Below are positions 6,857-16,501 of a stretch of DNA of 44,083 nucleotides, in pieces. Source of the stretch: JANQTF01 sp036835375 (GTDB taxonomy: Bacteria > Bacteroidota > Bacteroidia > J057); assembly GCA_036835375.1 (NCBI GenBank), contig DAITMB010000032.1, positions 1 to 44,083 of the forward strand. The letters run 5' to 3'. Numbering within the stretch: the stretch's first letter is position 1; each line of letters opens with the position of its first letter. Below the pieces are notes generated by a model, which did no database searches, was not told the DNA's origin, and saw only the letters and a list, made by a program, of their open reading frames with translations. The position numbers were made by a program, and so were the translations under genes.

Positions 6857-9049
6857 ATGAATCCTTTCAAATTCGGTTTTTGCTGCCTCCTATCGCTGAT
6901 TCTCCTCGGAATCCACCCGACCATCCAAGCCCAGCACTCCGTCGCTCGCCAGTGGAGCGAGGTGCTGCTCCAGGCCATTCGCGATGATCTTGCCAGACCT
7001 ACGGTGCATGCCAGGAACTTATTTCACGTCTCTATCGCGATGTATGATGCGTGGGCGGCCTATGACGAGGCGGCTAGTACCTTCTTGCTGGGAAAGACCT
7101 GGGGTAATTATTTCTGCCCCTTTTCTCCTTTCGATCTGCCCGATGACTTGGAGGCTGCCCGGCGAGAAGCCGTCAGCTACGCCGCCTGCCGATTGATTCA
7201 GCATCGGTTCAGCCTATCGCCCGGCGCTGACCGCACACGCAGCCGATGCGACAGCCTCATGCGGTCTTTAGGCTATGATCCTAACTTTCGCGGCTGGGAC
7301 TACGTCAGCGGCCCGCCCGCTGCCTTAGGCAATTATATTGCGAGATCCCTCATCGATTACGGTTACACCGACGGTTCGAACGAAGCGGAAGGATACGCCA
7401 ATCTATATTATCAGCCAGCTAATTCGCCCATGCAACCATGGGTCCCCTATTCCATCATGGAAGATCCGAATCGGTGGCAGCCGCTACAGTTTGACGTGTT
7501 CATGGACCAAAGCGGGAATATATCCGAGGGTGTGACCCCTGCATTTCTCAGTGCAGAGTGGGGTAAGGTCGATCCATTTGCGCTTCAAGATACTGACTTA
7601 GAAGTGTTATCGAAAGAGGGCAATGATTACTGGATCTACCACGATCCAGGCCCCCCGCCCCTGATCCAAGGGTCTTCCGGTGACTATCAGTGGAACTTCG
7701 GCTTGGTATCGTGGTGGTCTTCCCATCTGGATCCCGGTGACAGTGTGTTGTGGGATATTTCTCCGGCAGCGTTGGGCAATCTCGGCCAGTTGCCTTCTTC
7801 TGCGTCGGATCTACGCAGCTTTTATGATGCTTTTGAAGGGGGAGACGCAGGAAAGGGCCACGCAATCAATCCGTTCACTGGATTGCCCTACGAACCAAAC
7901 TATACCCTACGAGGCGACTACACGCGGGTGTTAGCGGAGTTTTGGGCGGATGGGCCCGATTCTGAGACCCCCCCTGGCCATTGGTACTCGATTCTGAATT
8001 ATGTCCATGACCACCCTGCATTTGAGCGGCGGCTCAGGGGGCAAGGGGAAGCGTTGGATAAATTGGCTTGGGATGTCAAAGCTTATTTTGCACTGGGTGG
8101 CGCCATGCACGACGCAGCGATCACCGCATGGAGCATCAAGGGCTACTACGACTACGTGAGGCCCATCTCGGCCATTCGCCACATGGCTGCACTCGGTCAG
8201 CGCACAGATCCTTCCCTCCCCAACTATCATCCAGAAGGAATCGATCTTGTACCAGGGCTGGTGGAGCAGATTCAGCCGGGAGATTCGCTGCTGAATGTTC
8301 CGGGAGCTGAAGTGGGCGCCATCAAGCTCAAGGCATGGCGAGGCCATCGGTTCATATTTGATCCTCAACATTTCACAGCGGGCGTGGGCTGGATTCCCGC
8401 ATTAGATTGGTGGCCCTACCAGCGGCCCAGCTTTGTGACACCCCCCTTTGCTGGCTATGTGTCGGGACACTCTACTTATTCTCGGGCTGCATCGGAATTG
8501 CTGACGCTGCTCACCGGAGACCCTTTTTTTCCGGGCGGAATGGCGGAGTTTATCGCCAAGAAAGATGAGTTTTTGGTGTTCGAAAAAGGCCCAACCAAAG
8601 ATGTGAAGCTCCAATGGGCGACCTATCGCGACGCCTCCGACCAGACCAGCCTGTCGAGGATATGGGGGGGAATCCATCCTCCCGTAGATGATCTTCCCGG
8701 GCGAATTGTCGGTGAAATGGTGGGAAGAGAAGCTTTCGACAAGGCGATGACTTATTTTACCGGACAAGTAGAAAGCCCTCACAGCCCTGCGCCCGTTACG
8801 GCCTTTCCCAACCCCGTGCAGGGTGGCAGGTTGCTCCACGTACGTGTGCCCGCTTCTTCCAACCCGACGTTGGTGAAGCTCTACGATTTGGCTGGGCGGG
8901 AATTATACAGAGAAGAACATCCCCCATTCCCCTCCGATATTCACATCGCCATAGAAATCAAGCGGTGGAGCACTGGCATCTATGTCGTTCAGCTGGTCAG
9001 CGGCGGCGATGTCTCATCAGCCAAAATCTTGGTGCAAACCCCAGATTAA
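6857..9049 (+). CDS. T9SS-secreted vanadium haloperoxidase / PAP2-superfamily protein
   Basis: Signal peptide MNPFKFGFCCLLSLILLG to about residue 25, then an all-helical domain of the vanadium-dependent haloperoxidase/PAP2 phosphatase superfamily. All three vanadate (phosphate) binding motifs are present: KGYYDYVRP (K428, R435), YVSGHSTYSRAA (S536, G537, H538) and SRIWGGIHPPVDD (R601, H607). The R-to-H spacing of six matches the fungal chloroperoxidase. The C-terminal 80 residues (AFPNPVQGGRLLHV ... WSTGIYVVQLVSG) are a type A T9SS sorting domain. Whether it oxidises halides or is a phosphatase cannot be told from these motifs; the length and order favour the haloperoxidase-like branch. It follows ddl by 120 bp but has no evident functional link to it. 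Confidence 0.88.
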   Translation: MNPFKFGFCCLLSLILLGIHPTIQAQHSVARQWSEVLLQAIRDDLARPTVHARNLFHVSIAMYDAWAAYDEAASTFLLGKTWGNYFCPFSPFDLPDDLEAARREAVSYAACRLIQHRFSLSPGADRTRSRCDSLMRSLGYDPNFRGWDYVSGPPAALGNYIARSLIDYGYTDGSNEAEGYANLYYQPANSPMQPWVPYSIMEDPNRWQPLQFDVFMDQSGNISEGVTPAFLSAEWGKVDPFALQDTDLEVLSKEGNDYWIYHDPGPPPLIQGSSGDYQWNFGLVSWWSSHLDPGDSVLWDISPAALGNLGQLPSSASDLRSFYDAFEGGDAGKGHAINPFTGLPYEPNYTLRGDYTRVLAEFWADGPDSETPPGHWYSILNYVHDHPAFERRLRGQGEALDKLAWDVKAYFALGGAMHDAAITAWSIKGYYDYVRPISAIRHMAALGQRTDPSLPNYHPEGIDLVPGLVEQIQPGDSLLNVPGAEVGAIKLKAWRGHRFIFDPQHFTAGVGWIPALDWWPYQRPSFVTPPFAGYVSGHSTYSRAASELLTLLTGDPFFPGGMAEFIAKKDEFLVFEKGPTKDVKLQWATYRDASDQTSLSRIWGGIHPPVDDLPGRIVGEMVGREAFDKAMTYFTGQVESPHSPAPVTAFPNPVQGGRLLHVRVPASSNPTLVKLYDLAGRELYREEHPPFPSDIHIAIEIKRWSTGIYVVQLVSGGDVSSAKILVQTPD

Positions 9050-9141
9050 CCACGGATTTGCTCCTTGCAATTACTCGTGAAATGAGATGCGTTGTGTTGC
9101 CGGGGAATGGCCAGAAGAAATCAAAAAAAACAATACTTGCT

Positions 9142-10428
9142 TCATTCTTCCCCCACATATGCCCTGATTCCTTCTACCAAGCGGTCCAAGTCGCGGGGCA
9201 GAATGTGTACGTGGGGAGATACGCGATACATAGTTGTCCCGGCAACTTCGATGCGGCTGATGATGATTCCTTTTTCACGGAAGAGGTAGCGATCCAAAGT
9301 CTCCTCTTCGTTGGTAGGGCAGGTGAAGCTGGCAATACCACCATATACATCGTCGTCTTCCAGATTTGTCATGACAGAGATTCCCCGCAGATCTTTGATC
9401 CGCGTCCACCAGTAGCGGGTCAAATATTGGAGCCTGGCCAACTTGCGCTCCGTACCCAGCGCGATCTCAAAGTCCAGCGCAGCTTGTATGCCTACTTCCG
9501 CAGGCAAAGAGCGCGTACCCAAGTGCTCAAACTTCCGAATGTCCCTTTCTTGACCTTCTACTGCACCATACATTGGCCAGAGGTGCTCGATCTGAAGAGG
9601 ATCTACCCACAGCATGCCTGTACCTAGTGGCGCGCACAACCATTTGTGAAGACTCGAAGCAAAAAAATGACACCCTAGTTCCTCCACCCTGAGAGGAACG
9701 TGACCTACCGTGTGTGCCCCGTCCACAGCGATGAGGAGATCCCGATCACGCAATTGCTCACAAATCAAGCGAATGGGCATTCGCTCCCCTGTTTGAAAGA
9801 GCATGTCGGAGAGCAACAGCAGTTTGGTCTGAGGTGTGCAGGCGCTGAGCACTTGCCTGACAATGTTCGCGGGGGCATCCAAAGGATGTTTGAGGGCGAT
9901 CTTGACCAGCTTCCAACCTCTACGGCGCGCCACCAGTTCGAGGGTATGGAGAATCGTGGGATAGTCGTGATGCGTGGTCAGGATCTCGCTACCATGTGGC
10001 AAGTCAAGACCCTGGATCACTGTCACGAGCGCCTCTGTCGTGCTCCGCATCAAGGCCAACTGCTCCGGGTCGCAAGCCAGGTAATCCGCCAAGCTGATCC
10101 TCACAGCCTCGCGCTGCCGCATCTGCGCTCGCCACATGACATAGGAGGGAGCTAGTCTCGCTTCCGCCCGCAAGGTGTTTTCCGCTTCAAAAGTGGCCAA
10201 TGGGGTTGGGCTGGATCCTCCGTGATTGAGATACAGATAAGGTCCTTGAACGTGATAAGCGTTTTTTACCTCTTCCCAGAACGCCTCATCCCGAGCGTTC
10301 AGCTCATGATCGTGGGAACCGCTGTACGCCTTTCGTTGCCAAACTCCCTGAGCCTCAATTGGATCCAACGAGAGAGCGGCTGTGAACAGACCAGTTGTAG
10401 CAGCGGAGATAAATTGTCGTCTGTCCAC
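9142..10428 (-). CDS. Tat-exported class V aminotransferase (isopenicillin N epimerase-like)
   Basis: PLP enzyme of the class V aminotransferase/cysteine desulfurase fold. The motif SSLHKWLCAPLGTGMLWV carries the Schiff-base lysine (K262 from this start), preceded by the PLP-phosphate region DLLIAVDGAHTVGHVPL. The N-terminus is a Tat signal (VDRRQFISAATTGLFTAAL), so the folded enzyme is expected in the periplasm. The frame has no ATG upstream; GTG 10428 places the twin arginine at residues 3-4 and is chosen over a TTG at 10512. Tat-exported relatives are annotated as isopenicillin N epimerase-like, but the substrate is unknown. The gene ends 92 bp from the convergent haloperoxidase gene. Confidence 0.85.
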   Translation of the reverse strand: MDRRQFISAATTGLFTAALSLDPIEAQGVWQRKAYSGSHDHELNARDEAFWEEVKNAYHVQGPYLYLNHGGSSPTPLATFEAENTLRAEARLAPSYVMWRAQMRQREAVRISLADYLACDPEQLALMRSTTEALVTVIQGLDLPHGSEILTTHHDYPTILHTLELVARRRGWKLVKIALKHPLDAPANIVRQVLSACTPQTKLLLLSDMLFQTGERMPIRLICEQLRDRDLLIAVDGAHTVGHVPLRVEELGCHFFASSLHKWLCAPLGTGMLWVDPLQIEHLWPMYGAVEGQERDIRKFEHLGTRSLPAEVGIQAALDFEIALGTERKLARLQYLTRYWWTRIKDLRGISVMTNLEDDDVYGGIASFTCPTNEEETLDRYLFREKGIIISRIEVAGTTMYRVSPHVHILPRDLDRLVEGIRAYVGEE

Positions 10429-10581
10429 AGGGATTTCTTGGTGATGGCGGATCGGGTGAATCAAGCGTACTTTCCTGAATGGCAGGGATTGGGGCTTTGA
10501 TACATATTCCAAGTTGCAAACTGATCATCTCCCTTAACTTCTTTTTTCTTGTGGACGAGGGTCGGACATTTGGCCATCCGC

Positions 10582-11217
10582 TTAGTTAGTTGCAGACAAT
10601 ATGACAATCAGCAACAAAACCCCGGCCCCTGCAACAAAACCTCCTACTGCCTTATCCGTTTTTTTGCTTTTGACCTTTCGCAAATAGCCCTTTCGGTAAG
10701 AGGGATTGACTTTAAAAAGCGTCGGGTCTGGTGTTTTAAGTGGATTAATATTTGGTGAAACCGAACTTATGATCACCCCAGTGACGATTCCTCCTAAGAC
10801 AGGCAATGCAGTTGTCATAAACATCGTAACCCAAAAAGGGTAGCTTAACCGAAAATGCTCTTGAGCATCTTCTAACCCTAAATTATACATTTCCCTGTCT
10901 ATTGACTCCCCTTCCAGTAAATAGACGTATTCTGGAAGCATAACCACTTGCTTGACTTCTTCAAAAATCCCAGGAGGAGGGCCATCGGGCGAAAAGTGTT
11001 GTTTCATCCCACCTTCATAAATGATGTAAGAGATGTCATTTTTCGTTAACCTCTTTGGTTCGCTATTCAAGTCAGCGAAAGGTTGATAAAGAATGTAATA
11101 GCGATGAACCTCCGTGATGCGGGCAATGATTTCGACTTCGTCGCGCAAGACGATCAAGTCCTGCGCCTTGGCTGGGAGGCTTGCAACGCATAAAAATGAA
11201 ACCAAGATCCATTTCAT
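10582..11217 (-). CDS. Exported membrane protein of unknown function, duplicate copy 1
   Basis: A 211-residue protein with signal peptide (MKWILVSFLCVASLPAKAQ), a small globular part containing LIVLRDEVEIIARITEVHR and DISYIIYEGGM, then two hydrophobic helices (near PFWVTMFMTTALPVLGGIVTG and GGFVAGAGVLLLIVILSA) separated by a basic stretch with DPTLFKVNPSYRKGYLRKVK. It is a close relative of the protein encoded at 11709-12347, in the same orientation, and the pair comes from a tandem duplication. The 'unwanted metal ion/sensor'-type roles cannot be inferred; I do not recognise the family. The N-terminal part resembles the short beta-rich exported domains common in Bacteroidota. Confidence 0.75.
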   Translation of the reverse strand: MKWILVSFLCVASLPAKAQDLIVLRDEVEIIARITEVHRYYILYQPFADLNSEPKRLTKNDISYIIYEGGMKQHFSPDGPPPGIFEEVKQVVMLPEYVYLLEGESIDREMYNLGLEDAQEHFRLSYPFWVTMFMTTALPVLGGIVTGVIISSVSPNINPLKTPDPTLFKVNPSYRKGYLRKVKSKKTDKAVGGFVAGAGVLLLIVILSATN

Positions 11218-11708
11218 GATATCAATGCTTTATGGGGAAGACGGAAACCTTGGGAAATCAGACCAAGATTGCGCTAATTTTTATCTGCGAGATCTCGTCA
11301 CTAAACACCTTCGGGCAACGTGATAGAGGGAGGAGGAATGAATAAATAAAATATTCTCTGACAAAGACACACCTAGTGGCTCCCACACGGCAAATGACTG
11401 GGAGAAATAAGCGGAAATATTTGAAAAAGCCGCTGAAATCTAATCAAATTTGACAGTAATTGATCAAGCCTAACATGATCTCAGCTATTTCGGATATGCT
11501 TAGAACATATTGACTGCCCACGCAGAGAAGGTTCGGTTTCAATGGCGGGCTATGATTTGGAGTTCAGCTCAAAAACAGCCTTGGCGCAATCACATCTCGA
11601 CTAAGCCATAATCCAAAGCTGATTAGCTGTCTTCCGATCAATGGATTTTTTGCATATCCGAATCTACTGAATCTTATCTCAGCCATTTAGAAAATTATGA
11701 TCCTTTGA
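11218..11708. other. Intergenic region holding decayed duplicated upstream DNA
   Basis: No gene is seen. The part from 11218 to about 11510 is alignable by eye with 12348 to about 12640, the DNA upstream of the paralogous gene: for example CAAAGAC, then AAATG...GGAGAAA, then TTGAAAAA, then TGATCAAGC versus GGATCAAGC and TCAGCTATTT versus TCAACTATTT. The remaining 200 bp before the second copy match nothing obvious and contain no coding frame. Confidence 0.6.
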
Positions 11709-12347
11709 TCAGGCTCTGATCAACAATATATAAGTTAAAATAACCCCGGCCCCTGCGCAAAAGCCTCCTATGACATTCTTCGCTCTTTTGCTTTTGGCCT
11801 TGTTTAAATAGCCCTCCCGGTAAGAGGGATCGCTTCTGAAAAGCGTTGGATCTGGGGTAGAAGATGGATTGATTTTGGGCGTGTCGGAAGCAATAAGAGC
11901 CCCTACTATGACTCCTATGATGGGCGTAACAGTTGTAACAGCCATCATCGTCCAAAAGGGGGCGCTTTGCTTATAAGTATCCTGGGCGTCTTCAAAACCT
12001 TTGTTATACATCTCCTGGTCGATCACCCCCCCCTCCGGTAACTCGACATATTCGGAAAGTGACACCTTGATTGTATCCTCCTCAATGCCCTCTATTATCT
12101 TTGGAGGAAGGTCATAGGGCAAAAAATATTGTGTCATCCCCCCTTCAAAAATGATGTAGGAAATGTCAATTTTCATCAGCTTCTGAGGTTCGCTAGTTAA
12201 TTCCGTGAAGGGATGATATAAAATGTACCAACGATGAACCTCTGTGACGCGAGCGATGACTTCGACATCGTCGTGCAACACAATCAAGTCCTGTGCCCTG
12301 ATCGGAAAGTGGGCGGTCAACAAAAAAGAAACCAAGATCCATCTCAT
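11709..12347 (-). CDS. Exported membrane protein of unknown function, duplicate copy 2
   Basis: Paralogue of the 10582-11217 product, 212 residues. It shares the signal peptide (MRWILVSFLLTAHFPIRAQ), LIVLHDDVEVIARVTEVHR, DISYIIFEGGM, the first hydrophobic helix (near PFWTMMAVTTVTPIIGVIVG), the linker DPTLFRSDPSYREGYLNKAK and a C-terminal hydrophobic helix after GGFCAGAGV. The open frame extends upstream to 12623, but the first part has no similarity to copy 1, while the alignment of the two starts exactly at ATG 12347 directly before the signal peptide. The sequences have diverged clearly, most in the middle (SDTIKV region), so the duplication is not recent. Confidence 0.75.
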   Translation of the reverse strand: MRWILVSFLLTAHFPIRAQDLIVLHDDVEVIARVTEVHRWYILYHPFTELTSEPQKLMKIDISYIIFEGGMTQYFLPYDLPPKIIEGIEEDTIKVSLSEYVELPEGGVIDQEMYNKGFEDAQDTYKQSAPFWTMMAVTTVTPIIGVIVGALIASDTPKINPSSTPDPTLFRSDPSYREGYLNKAKSKRAKNVIGGFCAGAGVILTYILLIRA

Positions 12348-12641
12348 GATAGCAGTATTTTGTGGGGAGAGCAGAGACAATCGAAACATATGACCATCAT
12401 TTGGCAATTTTACATTTTGACGATCATGTCCACAACCGCGTTGGAGAGCAAGTTGGAGGGAGAGCAAAAAATTAGATTCATAAGATGAATCATCTCTTAG
12501 CAAAGACGTATTTGGAGGCCACCAAGCTGTAAATGGCGGAGAAAAAAAACGCAACCCCTTGAAAAAACGTTCTTGAAATATACCCAATTTGGGCCATAAT
12601 GGATCAAGCTCAATGCAATCCACCCGTATTCAACTATTTTT

Positions 12642-13298
12642 ATGAGAATTCTTCTTTCCCTTTGCCTGGTCGGATTTCTAGGCATCAGCTTCGCGCAAGA
12701 GGCTACTCAGCTCAAAATTGCAAAACTAAAATATGGGGGTGGAGGCGACTGGTATTCCAATCCTACAGCTTTGCCCAATCTCATCGAATTTGTCAATCAA
12801 AACACGACTTCCGCCCTCGCACAAACAGAGGATGTCGTGGAAGCCACAGGTTCCCAATTATTTCAGTATGCTTATATCTATGCGACTGGCCATGGAAACA
12901 TCACTTTCACAGAGGCTGAGGCAAAGAACCTGCGAATGTATCTCCTCGCTGGCGGATTTCTTCATATCGATGACAATTATGGTATGGACAAGTTTGTGCG
13001 CCGTGAGCTGAAAAAAATATTCCCGGACCTTGAGCTTGTCGAACTGCCCTTCAGTCACCCCATTTTTCATCTTCACTACGACTTTCCCAGCGGACTACCC
13101 AAGATCCATGAGCATGATGGCAAGCCTGCCCAAGCCCTCGCCCTGATCAAAAACAATCGAATCATTTGCCTCTACACAGTGGAGAGTGACCTCGGTGATG
13201 GCTGGGAAGATGCGAGTGTACACAACGACCCCGAAGAAGTAAGACAGCAAGCCCTCAAAATGGGCACCAACATCGTGCTCTACGCCCTGACCAATTGA
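12642..13298 (+). CDS. DUF4159 domain exported protein
   Basis: Signal peptide MRILLSLCLVGFLGISFAQ, then one DUF4159 domain filling the remaining 200 residues. Family features are KLKYGGGGDWYSNP near the start, YIYATGHGNITFT, LRMYLLAGGFLHIDDNYGMD, FPDLELVELPFSHPIFH and the end GTNIVLYALTN. The domain is related to glutamine-amidotransferase-like folds and in Bacteroidota is often near MoxR/Bat-type genes; its biochemical function is not known. The domain is complete and of usual length. It is divergent from the duplicate membrane-protein gene across 294 bp. Confidence 0.9.
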   Translation: MRILLSLCLVGFLGISFAQEATQLKIAKLKYGGGGDWYSNPTALPNLIEFVNQNTTSALAQTEDVVEATGSQLFQYAYIYATGHGNITFTEAEAKNLRMYLLAGGFLHIDDNYGMDKFVRRELKKIFPDLELVELPFSHPIFHLHYDFPSGLPKIHEHDGKPAQALALIKNNRIICLYTVESDLGDGWEDASVHNDPEEVRQQALKMGTNIVLYALTN

Positions 13299-13906
13299 AT
13301 CGACTCAAGCATAGTTCTTGGAAATTTACTCCGCTGTAAATTTGAAATAATGAGCTAATTTACAAGAATATCCCTCCTTCGAAATACCAGTTTTTTCGAG
13401 AGTAAGGCCCTTTTCAGGACAACCGTCAAAAACTGCTTACCACGTGCCTTTTTCAATCATTTCGGGTGACAAAATGCCTTGTGTGAAGCTGAGACCGTGC
13501 TCATCTTTTCAAAAGACATACCTATGCCCGCCCAAGATCTGACTCGTGGAAGACCTATGTCCTTAAAATGTAGGAAGGTTCCGGAAGCTGCCTAAAACTT
13601 TGGCTTGATTCTGGCTAGATTCGGGAGCTTAGGGACATGCAAGAAGTGACTGCTTCGTCTATGGCTTGGAATATATTGCGAAATGCTTCTTAGGGAGTAA
13701 AAAAAAGTTCGGCCACAATCGGCCTGACTACCGCTGCTGTCTAAGCCAGTTGCCGCGCCGTCATTCCTGAGAAAAGTAACTTTCTCATGTCTCGAATGGG
13801 AATTGTTCTGATCGTCTGAAAGCCTCTCCGAGTAGCTTTCCCCCTATCAAAGAGAGACTTGGGGGCGAATGGGCACCCGCTAGTTTGAGAATTTTGCACA
13901 CCGCTT
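13299..13906. other. 608-bp intergenic region without a gene
   Basis: No coding frame with credible composition was found on either strand. A minor hairpin (TGAGAAA/TTTCTCA, loop AGTAAC, 13768-13787) and a short GGCC...GGCC repeat near 13710 are the only structures I see. The region probably carries the promoter of the following EF-hand gene, but no clear TAnnTTTG element is visible. Confidence 0.5.
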
Positions 13907-16489
13907 ATGAACCTGGCTCGCCTTTCGATTCATGTAGCCTTTCTGACCGTAGGAATACTCCCTACGCTGCCCGCTCAGCAATTGCGGCCGGGCCCGGATT
14001 GGTTCTTACGCCAGCTGTTTCTCTTGGCAGACTTCAACGGAGATGGCCAACTTAATCGGGCAGAAGCTGCACATCTAAGTTCCCAATGGGACTACTACCA
14101 CGAGGAAACAGGATTCACTCAAAGTGATCTGGACCAAGATCAACTGCTATCTATTGATGAGCTTCGGATGACGGCTTGGAAAGCCATGCTTCACCGTCTT
14201 TCTACTGATGAGCAAGAGTTGAGAAGACTTCACCAACAATACTCTCACCTCGGCGGGGCACAGCTCAAATATCTCCAGCGACACCCTCAAGTCGCTGCCT
14301 CACTGTTGGGAAATGTGGTGTGGGTGAGAGAACACGAAAGCTTGGTCAAAAAACTCGCCAAAGATCGGGCTTGGCTTCGAGAGAATCCAGAAGCAGCAGA
14401 TGCCCTTCAGAACAATTTTATTCTCTGGATGGAATCCCCTTCTCTCGCCAGGGGATACTACGAAAGACCTCCCGCTGGCTCAGATGCGGCGATGTTTGAA
14501 GCTTGGCGATCTCTTCATAAGCATTATCTCAGATCTGCCACCAAAGCAAAAGCTTTTGTACCGCTGGAGTTCCCCTACATTCCCCTGCCAGATTCTATTG
14601 AGGAGGCACCAGTAGCTACTACTCCGATAGAGGAAAATACACCAGAAATTGAAGAAGTCCCTGCACTGAGCCAAGAGACGTTCCAGCGAACAAACCCAGC
14701 CGCGTTTTCGCAAAATATTGCGACGGAAGAAAAGGGAAATGACTCCTTGCGCGAAGCCCTTCACGCAGCAGAGTCGAGAATCAAGCGTCTGGAAACTGTC
14801 CTCGCGGCGCTCAGCACAGAACAACAAGCCCCCTCCCTCCCTAACAGCGATACCCAACTGAACGACCTTCAACAGCAACTTCGCACCCTACAAATTGAGC
14901 GAAAGTTGGCAAGGATCGAAGAGGACTCACTGTTGGCTACGACGATACGCCAGCGTAAGCAAATCGCCTTCCTCGAATCGGAACGCGTGCGAGACAGCCT
15001 GCTATTTGCCCAAACTAAGCAAGACCCTGCGCAGGAGCGGAGAACACTGAGTCGTGAAATCACCGAGCTCAAGACTTCTCTAACTGCACAAAAAGCTGTT
15101 TCCGACTCTCTTCAGCGAGAACTCTCCCGGCAACAAGCACTTTTCCAATCGTCTCAGCAGCAACTCGCGGCCATGAGGCAGGCATTGCCAGTAGCCTCGG
15201 CCAACAGCGAGGAGCGGACTGCCCTACAGCAATCTCTTCGGGATGCAAGAGATAGCCTGAGATTAAGCGTTGCTCAGAAAGCAGCTATTGATTATTCGCT
15301 TCAAAGCTCCCGCCTTCAGGCAGACTCTCTGAGACTCCGCCTGTTACAAGCCAATCTTGATCGGCAAGGGACCATGGACAGCCTGCTTACCCTCCATCGA
15401 CTGGCAAGCAGAAGGGCAGATTCCCTCGCAAACTCGGTCAATACTCCCGTTGCAGAGGAAAACAACTTGCGAGTCGATAGCCTTATGGCCTCTCTCCGAC
15501 AGGCAGAGCGGCTCCGACTCACATCAGAACAATACTGGCAACAGCAAATCGACTCGCTTCAATTCTTGCTGCATCGACCTGCCATGGCTTCACGGGCCAC
15601 AGATGAGCCAGATTCGGAGGAAGTGATTGCTGCCATTCGACGGGCAGATGAGGCGCTCCGATACGACAATCAAAAGCTTCGGGAGCAACTGGAATCCATC
15701 TCCAAGCTCAGCCAAGAACAAGAAACCATGTTGAGGGAGCAACTCCAAGCAGTCCTTAAAAACAATCGCAAATTAGAATTTCAGAACCGCCAGCTTCACA
15801 GAAGGGTGGAGTCGCGCAGGCAACCTACAGCTACTGTGGCCATCTCACGCATGGACAACGCTAATTTTGAGCTTACAGAAGCGCGAGGAAGGATCAGGGA
15901 CCTTGAAAAAGTCAATGAATCACTCCTGCTACAATTGCAAGCGAGCCAAGCGTACATCCTTCAGCGAATGAGACAAGAGCAACAAGTGAGCAATCGATTG
16001 GGTCAAGAAATAGCGCAAGGTACCTCTGCCAAATTCCGAGCCGACACCCTGTCTGTGGCCCTTGCGCGGGCCCTTCAAGTCAGCTGGCCCGACACGGTAG
16101 CAGCAGCTAAGACAGCATTGTCAAATTCCCGGCGAGAGATTGCCATGCTAGAAGAGCGGGCCATGCTCGCCAGAGCGCAGTACCTCAAGCAACGGGATTC
16201 CCTTACGCAGGAAATTCTCAAGCGCGACGCTACTTTGGCTCAGAACCAGCAAGTGTCTAGCGTGGATGTGCAACGCTTTGCCAAGGCGGATGTGAAAGAT
16301 GCAGAGCTGAGAAAAAAAGAGTTGGCACTCGCCGAACTCAAGCAACTGCTCGATCAGCGAGAGATTATGATAGCCCAAAAAATCGAGGAGCTCAGCGTCA
16401 AAGAAGTGCGCTACCAAAGCCTTAACGATTGGGAAGCAGAACTTAAGCGACGAGAACAGCAGCTAAAAGCCAAGTCAGGCGCTGAATGA
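13907..16489 (+). CDS. Exported EF-hand and long coiled-coil protein
   Basis: An 860-residue protein with a signal peptide (cleavage near residue 23, LPTLPAQQ). Directly after it are two EF-hand loops: D42-E53 (DFNGDGQLNRAE) and D74-E85 (DLDQDQLLSIDE), both with the calcium-ligand spacing. Residues about 115-210 form a helical segment with repeated LxxNxxW/ENPEAA-like units. A Pro/Glu-rich linker (about 225-260) leads to some 550 residues of Gln/Glu/Arg/Leu-rich heptad coiled coil, reminiscent of SMC proteins but without ATPase heads. It is expected in the periplasm or outside, possibly as a calcium-dependent structural protein. No homologue is recognised. Strongly low-complexity composition could mislead similarity searches. 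Confidence 0.8.
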   Translation: MNLARLSIHVAFLTVGILPTLPAQQLRPGPDWFLRQLFLLADFNGDGQLNRAEAAHLSSQWDYYHEETGFTQSDLDQDQLLSIDELRMTAWKAMLHRLSTDEQELRRLHQQYSHLGGAQLKYLQRHPQVAASLLGNVVWVREHESLVKKLAKDRAWLRENPEAADALQNNFILWMESPSLARGYYERPPAGSDAAMFEAWRSLHKHYLRSATKAKAFVPLEFPYIPLPDSIEEAPVATTPIEENTPEIEEVPALSQETFQRTNPAAFSQNIATEEKGNDSLREALHAAESRIKRLETVLAALSTEQQAPSLPNSDTQLNDLQQQLRTLQIERKLARIEEDSLLATTIRQRKQIAFLESERVRDSLLFAQTKQDPAQERRTLSREITELKTSLTAQKAVSDSLQRELSRQQALFQSSQQQLAAMRQALPVASANSEERTALQQSLRDARDSLRLSVAQKAAIDYSLQSSRLQADSLRLRLLQANLDRQGTMDSLLTLHRLASRRADSLANSVNTPVAEENNLRVDSLMASLRQAERLRLTSEQYWQQQIDSLQFLLHRPAMASRATDEPDSEEVIAAIRRADEALRYDNQKLREQLESISKLSQEQETMLREQLQAVLKNNRKLEFQNRQLHRRVESRRQPTATVAISRMDNANFELTEARGRIRDLEKVNESLLLQLQASQAYILQRMRQEQQVSNRLGQEIAQGTSAKFRADTLSVALARALQVSWPDTVAAAKTALSNSRREIAMLEERAMLARAQYLKQRDSLTQEILKRDATLAQNQQVSSVDVQRFAKADVKDAELRKKELALAELKQLLDQREIMIAQKIEELSVKEVRYQSLNDWEAELKRREQQLKAKSGAE

Positions 16490-16501
16490 GTTGGGATAGT
16501 A

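Noticed and set aside
8965..9627. 220-codon plus-strand frame
   Set aside because: It lies antisense to the class V aminotransferase gene and overlaps the end of the haloperoxidase gene; its product has no domain.
12348..12623. N-terminal extension of the second duplicate membrane protein
   Set aside because: The two paralogues align only from the ATG at 12347, which begins a signal peptide; the extension is upstream noncoding DNA.
13768..13787. Hairpin TGAGAAA/TTTCTCA as a terminator
   Set aside because: AT-rich 7-bp stem with no T tract, and more than 450 bp from the nearest upstream stop.
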